DNA from: Microvenator marinus
Lineage (GTDB): Bacteria; Myxococcota_A; Bradymonadia; Bradymonadales; Bradymonadaceae
Length of the DNA: 64,000 nucleotides
Direction of reading: 5' to 3'
Assembly (NCBI RefSeq): GCF_007993755.1
Contig: NZ_CP042467.1
Location: 2,380,001-2,444,000 of the forward strand
Shown here piece by piece: positions 61,920 to 64,000 of the stretch (position 1 is the first letter of the stretch; each line of letters begins with the position of its first letter). The position numbers and the translations under genes were made by a program. A model generated the notes under the pieces. That model did no database searches, was not told the DNA's origin, and saw nothing but the letters and a program-made list of their open reading frames with translations.

Positions 61920-63749
61920 ATGTGTGGAATCGTAGGTTATGTGGGCGACAAGGAATGCGCCGAAATCTTGTTGAGTGGTTTGAGAAGACTTGAGTATCGC
62001 GGCTACGATTCTGCCGGGATTGCAATTCAGACAAGCGAAGGCATTCGGGTGGCACGTGCCGAGGGCAAGCTCTCAAACCTGGATAAGGTTTGGCGAAACG
62101 AACCCTTCGACGGCACCATTGGCATTGGACATACACGTTGGGCCACGCACGGGAGCCCCGTGGAGCGCAACGCGCACCCACATCGAGCCGGGCGCGTGGT
62201 TCTCGCGCATAACGGAATCATCGAGAATTATTCGGCACTCAAAGAAGAGCTCATCAAGGCGGGCTGCGAGTTTCGAAGCGCTACAGACACAGAAGTGGTG
62301 GCGCACCTGATCAATCAGGCGCTCGAGGAAGTGGGCGACCTTCACCAGGCCACCCAACGCGCGTTGGGACAAATCGAGGGTTCATACGCTCTCGTAGTCA
62401 TGGACACCGAGGACCACGAGACTCTGGTCGTCGCACGCAATGCCTCACCTATGGTGCTTGGCCGCTCAGGCGGTGCGGCGTTCGCTGCGTCGGATATCCC
62501 AGCGGTCTTGGAGCACACGCGCGATTTCATCTTCCTCGAAGACGGTGATACAGCGGTGATTCGGCGGGCTGAGACTCGAATTTTTGACGCGAGCGGCGAA
62601 GAAGTTAAACGCGACGTCAAACACATCAACTGGGACCCCATTTCGGCCGAAAAACAGGGCTACAAACACTTCATGCTCAAAGAGATCTTTGAGCAACCAG
62701 CCCGCATCGTAGACACCCTGCGTGGAAGAATTCTTCTGGACCGAGCCGACGTGGACCTGAGCGAAGTCGAGCTTGACGCCGAGTGGTTGGCGCAAGTTCA
62801 AAAACTCACTCTGATTGCGTGCGGGACGTCTTATTACGCAGCCCTTGTCGGCAAGTACATGATCGAGTCCATCGCGCGCGTACCGGTCGAGGTGGACCTC
62901 GCGAGCGAGTTCCGATACCGAACTCCTATCGTCACCGAAAACACGCTCTGCGTGGCGATTAGCCAGTCTGGCGAGACAGCAGATACCCTTGCAGCGATGA
63001 AGTTGGCGCGCGGACTTGGCGCAAAGGGCTTGGCCATTTGCAATGTGATCGAGTCCACCATGGCTCGTGAAACCGACGGCGTGCTCTACACGCATGCCGG
63101 CCCAGAGATCGGCGTCGCATCAACCAAGGCGTTTACCACGCAGCTTGCGGCATTGGGCCTTTTGGCCGTGTGGTTGGGACGCCGCCGTGGCACGCTCGAT
63201 GCCGAGCAGGCCGCGGTGCATCTTGACGCCCTAAGAACCGTTCCAACGGCCATGGAAGAGATTCTAACCGACCTCGAGCCCTACGCTGAGATTGCGCGTG
63301 AGTTTGGCCAAGCGCACTCTTTCCTCTACTTGGGCCGCGGTATTCTCTACCCCATCGCCTTGGAGGGTGCGCTCAAGCTCAAAGAAATCAGCTATATTCA
63401 TGCTGAGGGCTACGCTGCCGGCGAGATGAAGCACGGGCCAATCGCGCTGATCGACGAAGAGATGCCGGTCGTGGTTCTGGCTCCGCGAAATGGGGTTTAC
63501 GACAAGACCTTGAGCAATCTCGAAGAGGTTAAGGCGCGCGAAGGAAAGATCATTGCCATCGGTGCCGACGACGACAACGAACTGCGACGACTCGCCGATA
63601 TTTTCATTCCAATGCCGGAAGTCGCCGAAGTCATCCAACCCCTGGTTGCGTCAGTAGCGGTGCAGCTCATCGCCTACTATATCGCGGACTTCAAGGGCAC
63701 TGACGTAGACCAGCCCCGAAATCTGGCGAAGAGCGTCACCGTTGAGTGA
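61920..63749 (+). CDS. glmS: Glutamine--fructose-6-phosphate aminotransferase (isomerizing)
   Basis: 609 residues, the family length. ATG at 61920 with GGAGG at six bases. MCGIVGYVG with nucleophile Cys2 opens the Ntn glutaminase domain (1-230; RRLEYRGYDSAGIA, GHTRWATHG). Two SIS domains follow (about 285-425 and 455-600: CGTSYYAALVGKYMIE, SQSGETADTLAA, EISYIHAEGYAAGEMKHGP). The C-terminal VDQPRNLAKSVTVE is the conserved end. It makes glucosamine 6-phosphate for peptidoglycan and lipopolysaccharide in the cytosol. Whether the region before the ATG folds into a regulatory RNA cannot be told; only 42 bases separate it from the lipoprotein gene, which is too short for a glmS ribozyme. Confidence 0.97.
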   Translation: MCGIVGYVGDKECAEILLSGLRRLEYRGYDSAGIAIQTSEGIRVARAEGKLSNLDKVWRNEPFDGTIGIGHTRWATHGSPVERNAHPHRAGRVVLAHNGIIENYSALKEELIKAGCEFRSATDTEVVAHLINQALEEVGDLHQATQRALGQIEGSYALVVMDTEDHETLVVARNASPMVLGRSGGAAFAASDIPAVLEHTRDFIFLEDGDTAVIRRAETRIFDASGEEVKRDVKHINWDPISAEKQGYKHFMLKEIFEQPARIVDTLRGRILLDRADVDLSEVELDAEWLAQVQKLTLIACGTSYYAALVGKYMIESIARVPVEVDLASEFRYRTPIVTENTLCVAISQSGETADTLAAMKLARGLGAKGLAICNVIESTMARETDGVLYTHAGPEIGVASTKAFTTQLAALGLLAVWLGRRRGTLDAEQAAVHLDALRTVPTAMEEILTDLEPYAEIAREFGQAHSFLYLGRGILYPIALEGALKLKEISYIHAEGYAAGEMKHGPIALIDEEMPVVVLAPRNGVYDKTLSNLEEVKAREGKIIAIGADDDNELRRLADIFIPMPEVAEVIQPLVASVAVQLIAYYIADFKGTDVDQPRNLAKSVTVE

Positions 63750-64000
63750 TTACCAGCCGAGCACGTAGGCAAAGATAAGTGGCGCCACAATCGTGGCGTC
63801 CGACTCGATCACATATTTTGGGGTGTCGATTCCAAGCTTACCCCAGGTGATCTTCTCGTTGGGAACTGCGCCCGAATACGAGCCGTAACTCGTGGTCGAA
63901 TCGCTAATCTGGCAGAAATAGCCCCAGAGCGGCACGGAATCACGCTGCAGGTCTTGGTGCAACATGGGCACGACGCAGATCGGGAAATCGCCTGCGATAC
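63750..64000 (-). CDS. Deoxyhypusine-synthase-family protein, C-terminal part
   Basis: About 83 residues are visible and the gene continues past the window edge. The frame reads on past the internal Met at 63971 (VPMLHQDLQRD), so that Met is not the start. SGAVPNEKITWGKL, then KYVIESDATIVAPLIFAYVL, matches the C-terminal end of deoxyhypusine synthase-like enzymes, where SGA-P-E---WGK and DAT---PL are conserved. Bacterial members make homospermidine or related polyamines, since eIF5A is absent in bacteria. Its stop directly follows the glmS stop, convergent. Confidence 0.75.
   Translation of the reverse strand, partial: IAGDFPICVVPMLHQDLQRDSVPLWGYFCQISDSTTSYGSYSGAVPNEKITWGKLGIDTPKYVIESDATIVAPLIFAYVLGW

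Overview
The window is about 64 kb of gene-dense bacterial chromosome with no rRNA, tRNA, insertion sequence, prophage or CRISPR array that I can see. The organism is a Gram-negative didermic bacterium: there is a TamA/TamB outer-membrane assembly pair, many type II signal peptides and a class A PBP. The long Asn/Thr-rich linkers after lipobox cysteines (TNNQ, GTNND, NNST repeats), MopE-like CNGxDDDCDG repeats, a MYXO-CTERM-like sorting tail and large Cys-rich surface proteins point to the Myxococcota/deltaproteobacterial group, perhaps Bradymonadales. That placement is an inference from style, not from a marker gene.

Layout. 0-1.7 kb (minus): DAHP synthase, MenG/UbiE methyltransferase and a truncated hotdog thioesterase, joined by 4-base overlaps, tying shikimate entry to menaquinone synthesis. 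1.8-6.4 kb (minus): exported proteins of unknown role, a zinc-ribbon membrane protein, a DUF4397 lipoprotein with a clear terminator, and a small Rieske protein. 6.4-8.8 kb (plus): a membrane protein with a parallel beta-helix. 8.8-15 kb (minus): phosphomannomutase/phosphoglucomutase, an M1 aminopeptidase lipoprotein and two lipoproteins. 15.1-33.7 kb (minus): a TerB-like/acyl-CoA oxidase fusion, a rhomboid protease and, upstream of both, one 15.4-kb reading frame of 5142 codons. That frame looks like two genes joined in frame: a secreted multidomain protein ending in a MYXO-CTERM-like tail, then at once a lipoprotein signal peptide and a second multidomain surface protein.

33.8-36.3 kb (minus) is a MurF-alanine racemase fusion for cell-wall precursors. 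Divergent from it, 36.3-42.0 kb (plus) is a tightly coupled set: a lipoprotein TamA, a TamB with a C-terminal OmpA-like domain, and a LytTR response regulator. Then come a deoxynucleoside kinase, a membrane Ser/Thr kinase and a translationally coupled lipoprotein. 45.5-52.7 kb (minus) carries a DnaQ-like exonuclease, a DegT/DnrJ aminotransferase, a RapA-like helicase, a small membrane protein, a TatA-like protein, a CPBP protease and two tandem paralogous membrane proteins. 52.8-64 kb is mixed: S-formylglutathione hydrolase, a class A PBP, a DUF4846 protein, transketolase, LarB, another Asn/Thr-linker lipoprotein, GlmS and the C-terminal part of a deoxyhypusine-synthase-family protein.

Themes: envelope building (MurF-Alr, PBP, GlmS, ManB/AlgC-like enzyme, TamAB), many surface lipoproteins, and intramembrane proteases (rhomboid, CPBP). 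Coding sequence covers nearly everything; the longest gene-free stretch is about 166 bases. Overlapping ATGA, GTGA and TTGA stop/start junctions are frequent, and GTG/TTG starts are common, so several starts below were moved to codons with a good Shine-Dalgarno.
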